Positions 7,561 through 16,991 are shown, numbered from the stretch's first letter. The stretch: 64,000 nucleotides of DNA from Pseudarthrobacter sp. BIM B-2242 (GCF_014764445.1 NZ_CP061721.1:2542001-2606000), one strand, 5' to 3'. The notes: generated by a model from the sequence alone, not told the origin. Program-made: numbers and translations.

Positions 7561-9374
7561 GTGCGGTCCGCCAGCCGGGCGAGGGCGGCGGCATGGTCAG
7601 CCAGGACACGGGAGGTATCGGCGGCGCCCTCCGGGAGCCGCTCAAGGAACTTCTGCTGCTCCGCCTGCAACAGTCGCTGGCACCGCGCATGGAGGTCGTC
7701 CCGGGCTGTCTGGGCGAGCCTGCGGACCGCGTCCTCACCGAAGACTGCCTCAAGCAGCTTCTGGCCTACGACGGCGGTGCCTCCTGCCACGCCGATCTCG
7801 AGGCCCGTGAGTCCCGCGGTCATGGAAAACACCACGATCATCAAGGCTGCGCCCAGTCCGTTGATGCCGAAGGAGAGCCACCTGGCTTGGGTGCGCTTAC
7901 CCTGTCCTTCCGTGCGGATCAGCTCCATCAGGCCCGCCTGCCACGCCCTGATCTCGGCAGCAGTCACCTCGGCAAACCCGGGGGTGGTTCCGGACAAATC
8001 ATCGGTGCCCAGCAGCTCCCGGCCGGCGGGGTCTGAGCGCCACCTTTTGTCTGTGTCTTCGCTCGCATTGGCGGCTTCATCAAGGATCACGGCCTGCAGG
8101 CCCGTTTCGATGGCCACCTCAACCCGGACAGCAGGCGTGGGCTCGCCCCTGAAAAAGGCTCCCACCCGGTCCCGGAACCGCCCGATGTTCTGTTCCAGGG
8201 TCCGGAAGAACTCCCCGGTCCCCACAAAGTCCTGCCAGCGCGCCAGCACTTCGCCGCGGAGCAGGGCCCCGTCCTTCGTGGCGTCCAGGATCCGGACCAC
8301 CGCGTCGCGGTAGGCGGCCTCGGCATCGGACCGGAGCGACGCGGCGGCACGCTCCTGCGCATGGACGGCAACCGAGACGGCACCCACCCGTCCGGCCAGC
8401 GCCTTGACCGTCCCGTTGAGCGTCCGGCGGGCAATCTCCGACCGCCCTGCGGCATTGGTTGCCAGTTCCTGCAGCCAGCGGCGCAGCGGTTCAACGGCCC
8501 GGGGCGGCAACATACCCAGGGCGTCGAGGTCCGTCTCGGGCACGATGAACAGTTCCGCGGTGCCGAGGCCTTCTTTCTGCAGCAAGGCGCGGAGATCGGC
8601 GCTGACTTCGGCTTCCGCCTCGGCCGGCACGCGGTCCAGGACCACGGCGACCATGATGTCCCGGGAAGCCGCGTCCAGGAGCAGCTTCCAGGGAACCGCG
8701 TCCGCGTACCGGTTGGCCGTGGTGACGAAGACCCACAGGTCTGCGGCGGCCAGCAGCTGCCCGGCCAGCCTGCGGTTGTCATCGGAGATGGAATCGACGT
8801 CGGGTGCGTCCAGCAGAGCGATCCCCTGGGGGACCGCCTGGTCTGCCACAAGGACAAGTGACGAGATGGCCTCCGCGTCCGGTGTTGCGCCCGCGCGGCT
8901 GGCCGGAACCGGTTCGGTGGATACGGTGCCCCGGATCCGGCTCAGGGTCGGTAGCACGCGCTGCCCTTCGAACCAGCCGGCATCCGCCGGATGGTGCAGG
9001 AGGATGGGTTGCCGGGTGGTGGGCCTGATCGCCCCGGAACGGGTGACGGGGTGCCCCACCAGTGCGTTGACCAGAGTGGACTTGCCGGCACCTGTTGACC
9101 CCCCGACGACGGCGAGCAGCGGGGCATCCAGGCTGCGGTACCGGGGCAGGATGTAGTCGTCCAGCTGGGCAACGGCGTTTCGGACCTCTGTCCGGGCGGG
9201 CCCTGCATCTGCAAGTGCCAGCGGCAAGGACACAACGGAAAGGTCTGCGCGGACAGCTTCCAGCAGGCCTACAGCGGCCAACGCGGCCTGGTCTGCCGCA
9301 CGTGCAGGCTGGCTGCCGGGGGCGCGGAGCGGCGGCGGAGGAGGCTTCGCTGGAAAACCGTCAGAAGAGGTCAC
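7557..9374 (-). CDS. Dynamin-like membrane GTPase, first of a tandem pair
   Basis: From a GTG at 9374 the product is 605 residues; the frame is open further upstream but that part has no family character. The P-loop GGSTGAGKST is at residues 91-100 and a G3-like DAPD follows. The G4 position reads VLDRVPAE, so the usual NKxD/TKxD is degenerate, unlike in the partner gene. A predicted membrane hairpin (GAALMIVVFSMTAGLTGLEI and the segment after it) sits near residue 510. The N-terminus is proline-rich. The two proteins may form a heterotypic pair in which one GTPase is less active. A terminator and tRNA-Glu lie just upstream. Confidence 0.75.
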   Translation of the reverse strand: MTSSDGFPAKPPPPPLRAPGSQPARAADQAALAAVGLLEAVRADLSVVSLPLALADAGPARTEVRNAVAQLDDYILPRYRSLDAPLLAVVGGSTGAGKSTLVNALVGHPVTRSGAIRPTTRQPILLHHPADAGWFEGQRVLPTLSRIRGTVSTEPVPASRAGATPDAEAISSLVLVADQAVPQGIALLDAPDVDSISDDNRRLAGQLLAAADLWVFVTTANRYADAVPWKLLLDAASRDIMVAVVLDRVPAEAEAEVSADLRALLQKEGLGTAELFIVPETDLDALGMLPPRAVEPLRRWLQELATNAAGRSEIARRTLNGTVKALAGRVGAVSVAVHAQERAAASLRSDAEAAYRDAVVRILDATKDGALLRGEVLARWQDFVGTGEFFRTLEQNIGRFRDRVGAFFRGEPTPAVRVEVAIETGLQAVILDEAANASEDTDKRWRSDPAGRELLGTDDLSGTTPGFAEVTAAEIRAWQAGLMELIRTEGQGKRTQARWLSFGINGLGAALMIVVFSMTAGLTGLEIGVAGGTAVVGQKLLEAVFGEDAVRRLAQTARDDLHARCQRLLQAEQQKFLERLPEGAADTSRVLADHAAALARLADRT

Positions 9375-9436
9375 AGCATCATCATGCCAGTTCAGTCCGT
9401 GATCCGGACCGGAGCCGATGTGGCCGGAACACAAAA

Positions 9437-9464
9437 ACGGTCCCGGGCTGTTGCCCGGGACCGT
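9437..9464 (-). terminator. Rho-independent terminator after tRNA-Glu
   Basis: A perfect 12-base stem (ACGGTCCCGGGC at 9437-9448 with 9453-9464) and a TGTT loop are followed on the minus strand by TTTTT. It ends tRNA-Glu transcription upstream of the GTPase genes. Confidence 0.85.
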
Positions 9465-9471
9465 CATTTTG

Positions 9472-9544
9472 TGACCCCAGCGGGATTCGAACCCGCGTTA
9501 CCGCCGTGAGAGGGCAGCGTACTAGGCCGCTATACGATGGGGCC
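9472..9544 (-). tRNA. tRNA-Glu (CTC anticodon)
   Basis: The reverse strand folds as a 73-base cloverleaf starting GGCCCCATCG, with anticodon loop CCCTCTCAC (CTC), T-arm GGGTTCGAATCCC and discriminator A. No CCA end is encoded. It reads glutamate GAG codons and is a probable substrate of the nearby GltX. Confidence 0.95.
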
Positions 9545-9688
9545 GCGTACTTCCAGGAAGTTCTCACTTCCACCCGGTTTTTGGCCGGTTTGCTCAGTGA
9601 GTATTTCATAAACTGAGCGGGTGTTTCAAATCGGCGAACCGGTGTGAAACTCCTGATTTCGAACACTTTTTCAGTGTCAGAGCCAGAG

Positions 9689-9760
9689 CTGGGATACCAG
9701 GACTCGAACCTAGAATGACGGTACCAGAAACCGTAGTGTTGCCAATTACACCATATCCCA
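9689..9760 (-). tRNA. tRNA-Gln (CTG anticodon)
   Basis: The reverse strand folds as a 72-base cloverleaf with a 7-base acceptor stem beginning TGGGATA, anticodon loop TTTCTGGTA (CTG), T-arm AGGTTCGAGTCCT and discriminator G. The U1-A72 pair is the usual tRNA-Gln identity feature. CCA is not encoded. No separate glutaminyl-tRNA synthetase is in the window. Confidence 0.95.
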
Positions 9761-9900
9761 ATGATACTTTCGGGCCGGAGTTTCAGGCTTCAACCTGCGC
9801 TCCGTGCGCCTCAGCACGAGAAATTACTCTACCCGAGGATTTTCGTTGGCACAAATCGGCCGCCGGAACGGGGTTGCCGGCCCCGTTCCGGCGAGGGCAG

Positions 9901-10632
9901 CTAAGGCAGCAGCTGCGCCAGGGAGCCGACCTCGTGGCCTGCAAACTCCGGTGCAGCCTCCCCCGCCCTGTTGAGCCACACGCCCACCAGTCCTGCCGCC
10001 GTCGAGCCTTCAGCGTCCAGCAGCCTGTTGTCACCCACGTAGAGCGTCTCCGCCGGGAAAGTCCCCAGGAGGCGGACGCCCTCGAGGTAGATGGCAGGTT
10101 CCGGCTTGGCGACGCCAACGGTGTCCGTGCCGACGAGGCGGCGAACGCGGGCCAGCCCGGCGCTGTCGAGCTTCGCCCGCTGGTAGTCGTGCACGTTGTT
10201 GCTGACGGCACCGTAGGGGATGCCGGCAGCATCCAGGAGATCAAGCAGCGGAAGCACGTCCTCGAAGGCCCGCACGTAGGCCGGCTGCAGCTGGCTGTAC
10301 GCCGTCAGCCACCGGTGCGCCTCCTCGCCGTCGGCAAGGTCGACGCCGAAGTGGCCCAGGGCGGCGCGGCCCCGCAGCAGGCGCTGATCGTTGAACGTCA
10401 GCTCGCCCGCCAGGTACCTGTCGTAGTAGTGCGTGGTTTCGTGCGTGAAGATCCTGCCGAAACGCTCCCACCCGTGCTGGTCCAGCCCCGGCAGGAGGTG
10501 TTCGCTGACCTCGCGCAGGGCGGTGGTCATCGCGTATTCGAGGTCAACCAGGGTGTCATCGATGTCAAAGAGAACACCCCGGATGGTCCCGAAGCGTGTC
10601 TTCAGGATGCCGTCAACTGCGGTGCCTGCCAT
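9901..10632 (-). CDS. HAD-superfamily hydrolase
   Basis: The 243-residue protein shows all four HAD motifs: the nucleophile motif DIDDT at residues 23-27, SNN (motif II) near 143, the lysine in VGVAKPEP, and GDNRLLDAEG as the acidic metal-binding motif. A helical cap lies between motifs I and II. It is probably a small-molecule phosphatase; the substrate cannot be read from sequence. The gene begins two bases after gltX ends, so it is co-transcribed with it. A role in removing a damaged or misdirected metabolite from tRNA charging would be speculation. Confidence 0.85.
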   Translation of the reverse strand: MAGTAVDGILKTRFGTIRGVLFDIDDTLVDLEYAMTTALREVSEHLLPGLDQHGWERFGRIFTHETTHYYDRYLAGELTFNDQRLLRGRAALGHFGVDLADGEEAHRWLTAYSQLQPAYVRAFEDVLPLLDLLDAAGIPYGAVSNNVHDYQRAKLDSAGLARVRRLVGTDTVGVAKPEPAIYLEGVRLLGTFPAETLYVGDNRLLDAEGSTAAGLVGVWLNRAGEAAPEFAGHEVGSLAQLLP

Positions 10633-10634
10633 GA

Positions 10635-12149
10635 TCAGCCGCGAAAAGTGCGGAGCCGGCCCAGGGACGAGTCCTTGCCCAGGATCACCATGGATTCGAA
10701 CAGCGGCGGTGAGATGCGGCGTCCGGAGATGGCGGTGCGCACCGGCCCGAAAGCCAGCCGGGGCTTGATGCCGAGATCCTCCACGAGCGCCTGCTTCAAT
10801 GCCGCCTGGATGTTTTCCGGGTTCCAGTCCTGAACGGGTTCCAGGGCTGCGATGGCGGCGTCCAGGACCTCGGTGAGGTTCGCCGGCAGTCCCTTCCTGG
10901 CGTCATCGGCTATGTCGATGGAGTCATCGGCCTTGAACAGGAATCCGAGCATCTCCGGTGCTTCGCCCAGCAGGGTGACGCGTTCCTGGATCAGGGGTGC
11001 GGCTTCGGTGAGGATTTCCTCCTGGCGTGCCGTGAGCTCCTCCCCCACGAACCCGGCGGTCCGCAGGTACGGGATAAGCCGGGCACGGAAGTCCTCGGGG
11101 TTGAGCATGCGGATGTGGGTGCCGTTGATGGCTTCCGCCTTTTTGATGTCGAACCTTGCCGGGTTTGCCAGCACATCCTTGACATCGAAGTATTCAATCA
11201 GCTGGTCCACGGTGAAGATGTCTTCATCGGCGGACAGGCTCCAGCCCAGCAGTGAGAGGTAGTTCAGCAGGCCTTCCGGAATGAATCCGCGGTCGCGCAG
11301 CAGGAACAGGTTGGACTGCGGGTCACGCTTGGACAGCTTCTTGTTGCCCTCCCCCATCACGTACGGGAGGTGGCCGAAGAGCGGCAGGTAGCTGGCAACG
11401 CCGATGGCGATGAGGTAGCGGATCAGCACCACCTGGCGCGGCGTGGAGGAAAGGAGGTCCTCACCGCGCAGCACGTGCGTGATGCCCATCAGGGCGTCAT
11501 CAACAGGGTTGACCAGGGTATACAGGGGTGAACCGTCGGCGCGGACGATGACGTAGTCCGGGATGCTGCCGGCCTTGAACGTGATGTCGCCGCGGACAAG
11601 GTCGGTGAAAACAACGTCCTCATCCGGCATCCGGACGCGCAGGACGGGTTTGCGGCCCTCGGCCTTGAAGGCCGCCAGCTGCTCGTCGGTGAGTTCGCGG
11701 TCGAAGTTGTCATAGCCGAGCTTGGGGTCCCGGCCCGCGGCGCGGTGGCGCGCTTCGACCTCTTCCGGAGACGAATAGCACTCGTAGGCGTAACCGGCCT
11801 CAAGAAGCCTGGCCACCACGTCCTTGTAGAGGTCCAGCCGCTGTGACTGCCGGTACGGCTCGTGCGGTCCGCCGACCTCCACGCCCTCTTCCCATGTGAT
11901 GCCCAGCCATTTCAGGGCCTCCAACAGCTGCAGGTAGCTCTCTTCCGAGTCCCGTGCAGCGTCCGTGTCCTCGATCCGGAACACAAACGTGCCCTTGGTG
12001 TGCTTGGCGTGGGCCCAGTTGAACAGGGCTGTCCGGATGAGGCCGACGTGTGGTGTTCCAGTAGGTGAAGGGCAGAACCGGACGCGCACCGGGGTATCGG
12101 CAGTGACGGACGGGACGGAGGCAGCACTCGGCGCAGAAGCAGTAGTCAT
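10635..12149 (-). CDS. gltX: Glutamyl-tRNA synthetase
   Basis: This 504-residue class I synthetase charges tRNA-Glu with glutamate. The HIGH-type motif is HVGL at residues 34-37 ([11 protein letters not shown]) and the KMSKS-type motif is KLSKR at 271-275. A bacterial-type C-terminal anticodon-binding region follows. The first 18 residues are low-complexity and may be partly untranslated if a later start is used. In actinobacteria GltX usually also misacylates tRNA-Gln, which GatCAB then amidates; the presence of both tRNA genes just downstream on the same strand fits that. It is followed at two bases by the HAD hydrolase. Confidence 0.96.
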   Translation of the reverse strand: MTTASAPSAASVPSVTADTPVRVRFCPSPTGTPHVGLIRTALFNWAHAKHTKGTFVFRIEDTDAARDSEESYLQLLEALKWLGITWEEGVEVGGPHEPYRQSQRLDLYKDVVARLLEAGYAYECYSSPEEVEARHRAAGRDPKLGYDNFDRELTDEQLAAFKAEGRKPVLRVRMPDEDVVFTDLVRGDITFKAGSIPDYVIVRADGSPLYTLVNPVDDALMGITHVLRGEDLLSSTPRQVVLIRYLIAIGVASYLPLFGHLPYVMGEGNKKLSKRDPQSNLFLLRDRGFIPEGLLNYLSLLGWSLSADEDIFTVDQLIEYFDVKDVLANPARFDIKKAEAINGTHIRMLNPEDFRARLIPYLRTAGFVGEELTARQEEILTEAAPLIQERVTLLGEAPEMLGFLFKADDSIDIADDARKGLPANLTEVLDAAIAALEPVQDWNPENIQAALKQALVEDLGIKPRLAFGPVRTAISGRRISPPLFESMVILGKDSSLGRLRTFRG

Positions 12150-12208
12150 AGTGGCTTCAACTTTACCGCTTGCCGCTGAGTGCCCCGTCCTGCCGGCGGC
12201 ACTTCACG

Positions 12209-12985
12209 TCAGCGGCGGACCACGGGGTTGGACAGGCGTCCGATGCCTTCAATCTCGACGTCGTAGCGGTCCCCGGCCTGGACCAGTCCCACGCCCGCCG
12301 GGGTGCCCGTCATGATGACATCGCCGGGCAGCAGCGTGAATGCCCGCGACACAATGGACACCAGTTCCCGCACGCCGCGGATCATCTGGCTGGTGCTGCC
12401 GTCCTGGCGCAGTTCGCCGTTGAGCCGGCCCTGGATGGACAGGTCCTCGGTGTCCAGCTCCGTTTCAATCCACGGGCCCAGCGGTGCCGAGGTGTCGAAT
12501 CCCTTGGCACGGGCCCACTGCAGATCCGTCTTTTGGACATCGCGGGCCGTGAGGTCGTTGCCGCAGGTGTAACCGAAGATCACGTCATCAACGCGCTCCT
12601 CGGGAACGTCCTTGCAGATCCGGCCGATGACCACGCACAGCTCGGCCTCGAAGGAGACTTCCTCGGAAAACTCCGGCAGCACGATGGGATCGTTCGGCCC
12701 CACCACGGCGGTGTTGGGCTTCAGGAACAGCAGGGGCTGGGCAGGTACCTCGTTGCCCAGTTCGGCGGCGTGCTCCACGAAGTTGCGGCCGACGCCGACC
12801 ACCTTGCTGCGGGGAATGATGGGGGCAAGCAGGCGGACATCCTCGAGCTTGTGCTTGACGTGGGTCCGCTCCACCCCGTTGAAGAAGGGGTCGCCGTTGA
12901 TGACAGTGATTACCTCACTGCCGGACTCACCTTCAACCACGCCGTAGAGGGGATCAGAATCGACTACAAACCGGGCAATACGCAT
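12209..12985 (-). CDS. Fumarylacetoacetate hydrolase (FAH) family enzyme
   Basis: The 258-residue product starts MRIARFVVDSDPLYGVVEG, typical of the short cytoplasmic FAH family that includes acylpyruvate hydrolases, oxaloacetate decarboxylases and hydroxyhepta-2,4-diene-1,7-dioate isomerases. Metal-binding acidic residues lie in the segments SFEAELCVVIGR and FGYTCGNDLTARDVQ, and the C-terminal LLPGDVIMTGTPAGVG is strongly conserved. The substrate is unknown. It lies between gltX and a metallo-beta-lactamase-fold gene on the same strand, with gaps of about 60 bases each. A second FAH-family gene is present at 48620. Confidence 0.9.
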   Translation of the reverse strand: MRIARFVVDSDPLYGVVEGESGSEVITVINGDPFFNGVERTHVKHKLEDVRLLAPIIPRSKVVGVGRNFVEHAAELGNEVPAQPLLFLKPNTAVVGPNDPIVLPEFSEEVSFEAELCVVIGRICKDVPEERVDDVIFGYTCGNDLTARDVQKTDLQWARAKGFDTSAPLGPWIETELDTEDLSIQGRLNGELRQDGSTSQMIRGVRELVSIVSRAFTLLPGDVIMTGTPAGVGLVQAGDRYDVEIEGIGRLSNPVVRR

Positions 12986-13012
12986 GGTTCCTAGCCTACA
13001 GTCTTGGCCGGG

Positions 13013-13031
13013 GGCCTCCTGCCCGGAGGCC
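13013..13031 (-). terminator. Short GC hairpin after the metallo-beta-lactamase-fold gene
   Basis: GGCCTCC at 13013-13019 pairs with GGAGGCC at 13025-13031 around a 5-base loop. It follows the stop codon of the upstream minus-strand gene and may weaken transcription into the FAH gene. No T-run is present. Confidence 0.4.
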
Positions 13032-13042
13032 GTTCGCGCAGG

Positions 13043-13840
13043 TCAGCTCCCCGACCGTCCGTGCAGGTAATGAAGCTGCGCGGCTACGGACATTTCGGCG
13101 GCCCGCCGGACGGAAGGTCCGACGTCGGCATATACGGCGTCTGCCACCGCCGCCGCTGACGCGTCCCGGCCCAGCCGTTCCAGCGCGGCCCGGATCTGGT
13201 CCAGCCTCTCCAGGCGGTGCGCGCGGTATTTGCGGGTGACGCCTTCCAATGAGGGCAGCACCGGCCCGTGGGCGGGCAGGACTGCAGCCGGTCCAAGGGC
13301 TTCGAGCCGGTCCAGCGAACCCAGATAATCCCCCAAGGTGCCATCCGGGTAGTCCAGCATGGTGGTCCCCCGGCCGAGGATCGTGTCGCCGGTCAGGACT
13401 GAGCCGGCGGGGCCGTCATCGGGAAGATGAAAGCAGACCGAATCCGAGGTGTGGCCCGGTGTGGCAATGACCCCGATGGATACTCCCGCGACGTGAATGT
13501 TTTCACCGTCCAGTAGCGGTTCTCCCCCGCCGTGGCAGTGCCGGGGATCCGCGGCCCGGACGGGTGCCCCGGTGAGCTGGTGAAGCCGTCGCGAGCCCGC
13601 CGTGTGGTCTGCGTGGCGATGAGTCACCAGGATCAGTTCAACCGTGCCCGGGCCTGCCAGCCGCCGGAGATGGTCCTCATCTTCCGGGCCCGGGTCCACG
13701 ATCACTGCAGCACTGGCATCGGGTGCCGTAATCACGTAGGAATTGGTGCCGTCGAGGCTCATCGGTCCGGGATTGGGGGCCAGGAAGAACTGCGTCAGGG
13801 CCGAGCTGCGCTGGAGGCCGGGGCTGGGGGCTGAAGTCAC
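13043..13840 (-). CDS. Metallo-beta-lactamase-fold hydrolase
   Basis: A GTG at 13840 gives a 265-residue protein; the frame continues upstream, but that part overlaps the divergent gene region and has no family features. The metal site HRHADH is at residues 74-79 and the further ligands are in TPGHTSDS, TGDTILG and PAHGP. This is the glyoxalase II/LACTB2-like layout, and the C-terminal helical part (YRAHRLERLDQIRAAL) resembles the LACTB2/RNase-like winged-helix extension. A soluble hydrolase for a thioester or RNA end is possible; substrate not determinable. Confidence 0.85.
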   Translation of the reverse strand: MTSAPSPGLQRSSALTQFFLAPNPGPMSLDGTNSYVITAPDASAAVIVDPGPEDEDHLRRLAGPGTVELILVTHRHADHTAGSRRLHQLTGAPVRAADPRHCHGGGEPLLDGENIHVAGVSIGVIATPGHTSDSVCFHLPDDGPAGSVLTGDTILGRGTTMLDYPDGTLGDYLGSLDRLEALGPAAVLPAHGPVLPSLEGVTRKYRAHRLERLDQIRAALERLGRDASAAAVADAVYADVGPSVRRAAEMSVAAQLHYLHGRSGS

Positions 13841-13979
13841 CGTCCTATCTTTGCACCGACAGCCGCTCTTTTCATCGGCAGCAGCGTGCCGCCGTCCTGC
13901 CGGAATAGAACAGAGCCCGGACCGGGTTGACCACCAGTGAAGGCCACACGTTCTCCAGCAGGAAGCCGAAACACACACC

Positions 13980-14582
13980 ATGAGCGCCACACCCACAATC
14001 TCCTTGTCTGAGCTCCTCGCCGGGGCGGATGCCGCCGGCCATGATCATGCCGCAACGGAGAAAACCAGCGGACTCCAGCACATCCACAACCACGCAACGG
14101 GCAGCATTGTCTGGTTCCCCACGTGGAAAACGTTCCGGGAGACCACCGACTGGAGTGAGGCGGTGGATGGTGTGGCCGAAGACATCAAAGCAGGGTCCGC
14201 ACCTGTCGAAGAATCTGCTGCCAAGATCCTGGCGGATGACCTCGACGCCCTGCTGAAGCGCGCTGCTGCCTCCAGCGACGCCGCCACTTTTGTCCAGGAA
14301 AACCTCGTCCACCACCTGACCCGAACCTGGGCTCTCGGCGACGCCGTGGCGAAGGCAACAGGGAAAGATCTGCCCGCCGGCGGCAGCACGCCGTCCATCT
14401 TTGCCGACTACCCCTACGACGTCTACGGCCAGGACGGCGGTGCCTTTGCGACCACGCTGTGGAACGACATCATTGACGCCCGCCGCAACCAGGCACTGGC
14501 CGACGAAGCCGCACGGAAGGCCCTGAAACCGGTCTCCCGCAAGGCCCTCAAGAACGCTGCCCGAAAGGCCGCCCGCCGCTAA
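13980..14582 (+). CDS. Conserved hypothetical protein with His-rich N-terminus and basic C-terminus
   Basis: I do not recognise this 200-residue protein. It has two histidine groups near the N-terminus (HDH and HIHNH), a central aromatic segment SIVWFPTWKTFRETTDW, an acidic helical middle and a strongly basic tail rich in Lys, Arg and Ala (RKALKNAARKAARR). There is no signal peptide or membrane segment. GC-biased codon third positions support real coding, and an AGGA lies about 16 bases upstream of the ATG. It stands alone between divergent and convergent genes. The tail could bind nucleic acid; that is only a guess. Confidence 0.7.
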   Translation: MSATPTISLSELLAGADAAGHDHAATEKTSGLQHIHNHATGSIVWFPTWKTFRETTDWSEAVDGVAEDIKAGSAPVEESAAKILADDLDALLKRAAASSDAATFVQENLVHHLTRTWALGDAVAKATGKDLPAGGSTPSIFADYPYDVYGQDGGAFATTLWNDIIDARRNQALADEAARKALKPVSRKALKNAARKAARR

Positions 14583-14623
14583 AACCCGCTGTTGGCGGCG
14601 CCGGAAAAGACCGGGTCGACGGC

Positions 14624-14681
14624 CGACGGCGGCCGCCCGGCACCGTGTGGAACATCACACCGTGCCGGTCAGCCGCCGTCG
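14624..14681. terminator. Bidirectional terminator between convergent genes (hypothetical gene and ilvE)
   Basis: Two stacked stems are present: CGACGGCGGC 14624-14633 with 14672-14681, and CCGGCACCGTGTG 14637-14649 with 14656-14668 (one mismatch), closed by a 6-base loop. It lies between the ends of two converging genes. Confidence 0.65.
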
Positions 14682-14704
14682 TAATTCGTCAGTGCCCTCC
14701 CTGC

Positions 14705-15817
14705 TCAGGCGAGGCGGGTCAGCCAGCCGTGCCTGTCCGGCACAGTACCTGTCTGGATACCGAGAAGCTGCTGGCGGATGGCCATGGTGGTCTCCCCCGC
14801 CGTTGCATCCTCCGAGCCGATGAACTCAGTGGCGTCCTTCAGCACACCAATGGGGGTAATGACAGCAGCGGTGCCGCAGGCAAAGACCTCGGTAATCTCG
14901 CCGGAGGCCACGCCGTCGCGCCATTCCGCGAGGGTGATTTTACGCTCGGTGACGTCACGGCCCATATCCTTGGCCACCTGCATCACTGATGAGCGGGTGA
15001 CGCCCTCCAGGATGGTTCCGGTGAGCGCAGGTGTCACCAGCGAGCCGTCCTTCATCACAAAAAATACATTCATGCCGCCGAGTTCTTCCACGGCGTCGTC
15101 GTTGAAGTGATCCAGGAAGAGCACCTGCTTGCAGCCGTTCGCTTCCGCTTCCTGCTGCGCGATCAGGGACGCGGCGTAGTTGCCGCCGCACTTGGCCGCC
15201 CCGGTGCCGCCGCGGCCTGCGCGGGCGTATTCGCGCGAAATCCAGATGGAGACCGGCTTCAATTCGCCGCCGAAGTAGTTGCCGGCGGGCGAGGCAATCA
15301 CGCGGAAGGTGACTTCGCGTGCGGCGCGGACTCCCAGGAACGCTTCCGTGGCAATCATGAACGGGCGCAGGTAAAGGGCCTCGCCGTCACCGGCCGGAAC
15401 CCATTCCTTGTCAGCCACCACGAGTTCCCGGATGGCGCCCAGGAAGTACTCAACAGGGAGTTCGGGCAGCGCCAGCCGGCGGGCGGACTTGTTCAGCCGC
15501 GCGGCATTCGCCTCCGGCCGGAATGTCCACACGGATCCGTCGGCATGGCGGTAGGCCTTGAGTCCTTCGAAGATCTCCTGGCCATAGTGGAGCACCGCAG
15601 CCGAGGGGTCCAGGGAGATAGGCCCGTACGCCTCAATACGCGGGCTGTGCCAGCCGCCGTTGCCTTGTTCGTCGACCTTGTAGTCCACCACCGCTGTGTG
15701 GTCGGTGAAGTGGTTGCCAAATCCCGGGTTGGCCAGGATGGCCGCACGCTCTTCAGCGGACTTCGGGGTTGCCGAAGGCTGCTGGGTGAATTCGACGCCA
15801 TGGGCAGTCTGAGTCAT
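14705..15817 (-). CDS. ilvE: Branched-chain amino acid aminotransferase
   Basis: IlvE is a fold-type IV PLP enzyme that transaminates the keto acids of valine, leucine and isoleucine with glutamate. ATG 15817 gives the usual 370-residue type II form; the longer frame upstream is not family sequence. The Schiff-base lysine lies in TGAAKCGGNYAAS and the signatures GQEIFEGLKAYRH and LDHFNDDAVEELGGMN are present. It is downstream of leuB on the same strand with 124 bases between. I see no TCTCA-N5-TGAGA operator immediately in front of it, so it may depend on its own promoter or on read-through from leuB. Confidence 0.96.
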   Translation of the reverse strand: MTQTAHGVEFTQQPSATPKSAEERAAILANPGFGNHFTDHTAVVDYKVDEQGNGGWHSPRIEAYGPISLDPSAAVLHYGQEIFEGLKAYRHADGSVWTFRPEANAARLNKSARRLALPELPVEYFLGAIRELVVADKEWVPAGDGEALYLRPFMIATEAFLGVRAAREVTFRVIASPAGNYFGGELKPVSIWISREYARAGRGGTGAAKCGGNYAASLIAQQEAEANGCKQVLFLDHFNDDAVEELGGMNVFFVMKDGSLVTPALTGTILEGVTRSSVMQVAKDMGRDVTERKITLAEWRDGVASGEITEVFACGTAAVITPIGVLKDATEFIGSEDATAGETTMAIRQQLLGIQTGTVPDRHGWLTRLA

Positions 15818-15913
15818 GGTTCCTCCACGATCGGCTGCCTTGGGACGGGATTCAGCATTGAAACCGCCGGGCAGCAGTTGGTAATTCGAAACAAGCTTAC
15901 GCCCGCGTACCGG

Positions 15914-15938
15914 GTCCCGCGGGCAGTCCCCGCGGGAC
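15914..15938 (-). terminator. GC-rich hairpin after leuB
   Basis: GTCCCGCGGG at 15914-15923 pairs perfectly with 15929-15938 around a 5-base loop, three bases beyond the leuB stop codon. No T-run follows on the minus strand, so termination may be partial, allowing some read-through into ilvE. Confidence 0.55.
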
Positions 15939-15941
15939 GGC

Positions 15942-16991
15942 CTAGAGCGCTGCGGCGATGGCGTCTCCGACGGCGCTGGTGCTGCGGGCTCCGCCGTCGC
16001 GGGTTTCGACGTCGGCAACAACCGCGGCCTCGATCTTCCGGGCCGCCGCGGTGTAGCCGAGGTGGTCCAGCAGGAGCGCTGCCGAGAGGATGGCGGCGGT
16101 GGGATCGGCCTTCTGCTGGCCGGCGATATCGGGGGCGGAGCCGTGGACCGGCTCGAACATGGACGGGGCGGTGCGGTCCATGTTGATGTTGCCGGAAGCG
16201 GCCAGCCCGATGCCGCCTGTGATGGCTGCAGCGAGGTCGGTCAGGATATCGCCGAAGAGGTTGTCCGTGACGATGACATCAAAGCGGGACGGGTCCGTGA
16301 CCATAAAGATCGTGGCGGCATCCACGTGCAGGTAATCGTGGGTGACCTCGGGGAACTCCCGGGCTACGGCTTCGACGGTGCGCTTCCACAGGTGGCCGGC
16401 AAAGACGAGGACGTTGTGTTTGTGCACCAGGGTCACATGCTTGCGTTCGCGGGCGCTGGCGCGGCGGAAGGCATCCCGCACTACACGCTCTACGCCGTGG
16501 GCCGTGTTCAGCGAGACCTCGGTGGCCACTTCGTGCGGCGTGCCGCCGCGCAGGGTGCCGCCGTTGCCGACGTAAGGTCCTTCGGTTCCCTCGCGAACCA
16601 CGATGAAGTCGATGACTCCGGGGTTTGCCAGCGGGCTGCCTACGGTTCCATACAAACGTGACGGCCGCAGGTTGACGTAGTGGTCCAGGCTGAAGCGAAG
16701 CTTGAGGAGCATCTCGCGCTCGATGATGCCCGAGGGAATCCTTGTATCGCCGGGGGCAGCACCCACAGCACCAAACAGGATGGCGTCGCGTGTGCGCAGG
16801 TCCGCCAGGACCTCGTCCGGCAGGGTTTCACCGGTAGCAAGCCAGTGCTCGGCACCGAGCTTGTAGTGGGTCTGCTGGAGATCCACGCCCTCAGCGGCTA
16901 CCGCCTTCTCGAGGACTTTCAGGGCCTCGGCAATGACCTCGGGGCCAATGCCGTCACCGGGAATAACTGCGAGATTGATGGATGCGCTCAT
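15942..16991 (-). CDS. leuB: 3-isopropylmalate dehydrogenase
   Basis: LeuB oxidises and decarboxylates 3-isopropylmalate to 2-ketoisocaproate with NAD+. The 349-residue product starts with [13 protein letters not shown] and has the substrate and Mg2+ motifs [13 protein letters not shown] and [17 protein letters not shown]. The NAD+-binding [13 protein letters not shown] is intact. It stands upstream of ilvE. A TCTCA-N5-TGAGA palindrome lies 41 bases before its ATG, followed by -35-like TTGTCC and -10-like TAATAT, so transcription is probably controlled by the IclR protein encoded next to leuCD. Confidence 0.97.
   Translation of the reverse strand: MSASINLAVIPGDGIGPEVIAEALKVLEKAVAAEGVDLQQTHYKLGAEHWLATGETLPDEVLADLRTRDAILFGAVGAAPGDTRIPSGIIEREMLLKLRFSLDHYVNLRPSRLYGTVGSPLANPGVIDFIVVREGTEGPYVGNGGTLRGGTPHEVATEVSLNTAHGVERVVRDAFRRASARERKHVTLVHKHNVLVFAGHLWKRTVEAVAREFPEVTHDYLHVDAATIFMVTDPSRFDVIVTDNLFGDILTDLAAAITGGIGLAASGNINMDRTAPSMFEPVHGSAPDIAGQQKADPTAAILSAALLLDHLGYTAAARKIEAAVVADVETRDGGARSTSAVGDAIAAAL

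Noticed and set aside
13838..13996. N-terminal extension of the metallo-beta-lactamase-fold protein
   Set aside because: The extra 52 residues are Cys/Arg/Trp-rich, overlap the start of the divergent gene and do not resemble the family; the GTG at 13840 is preferred.
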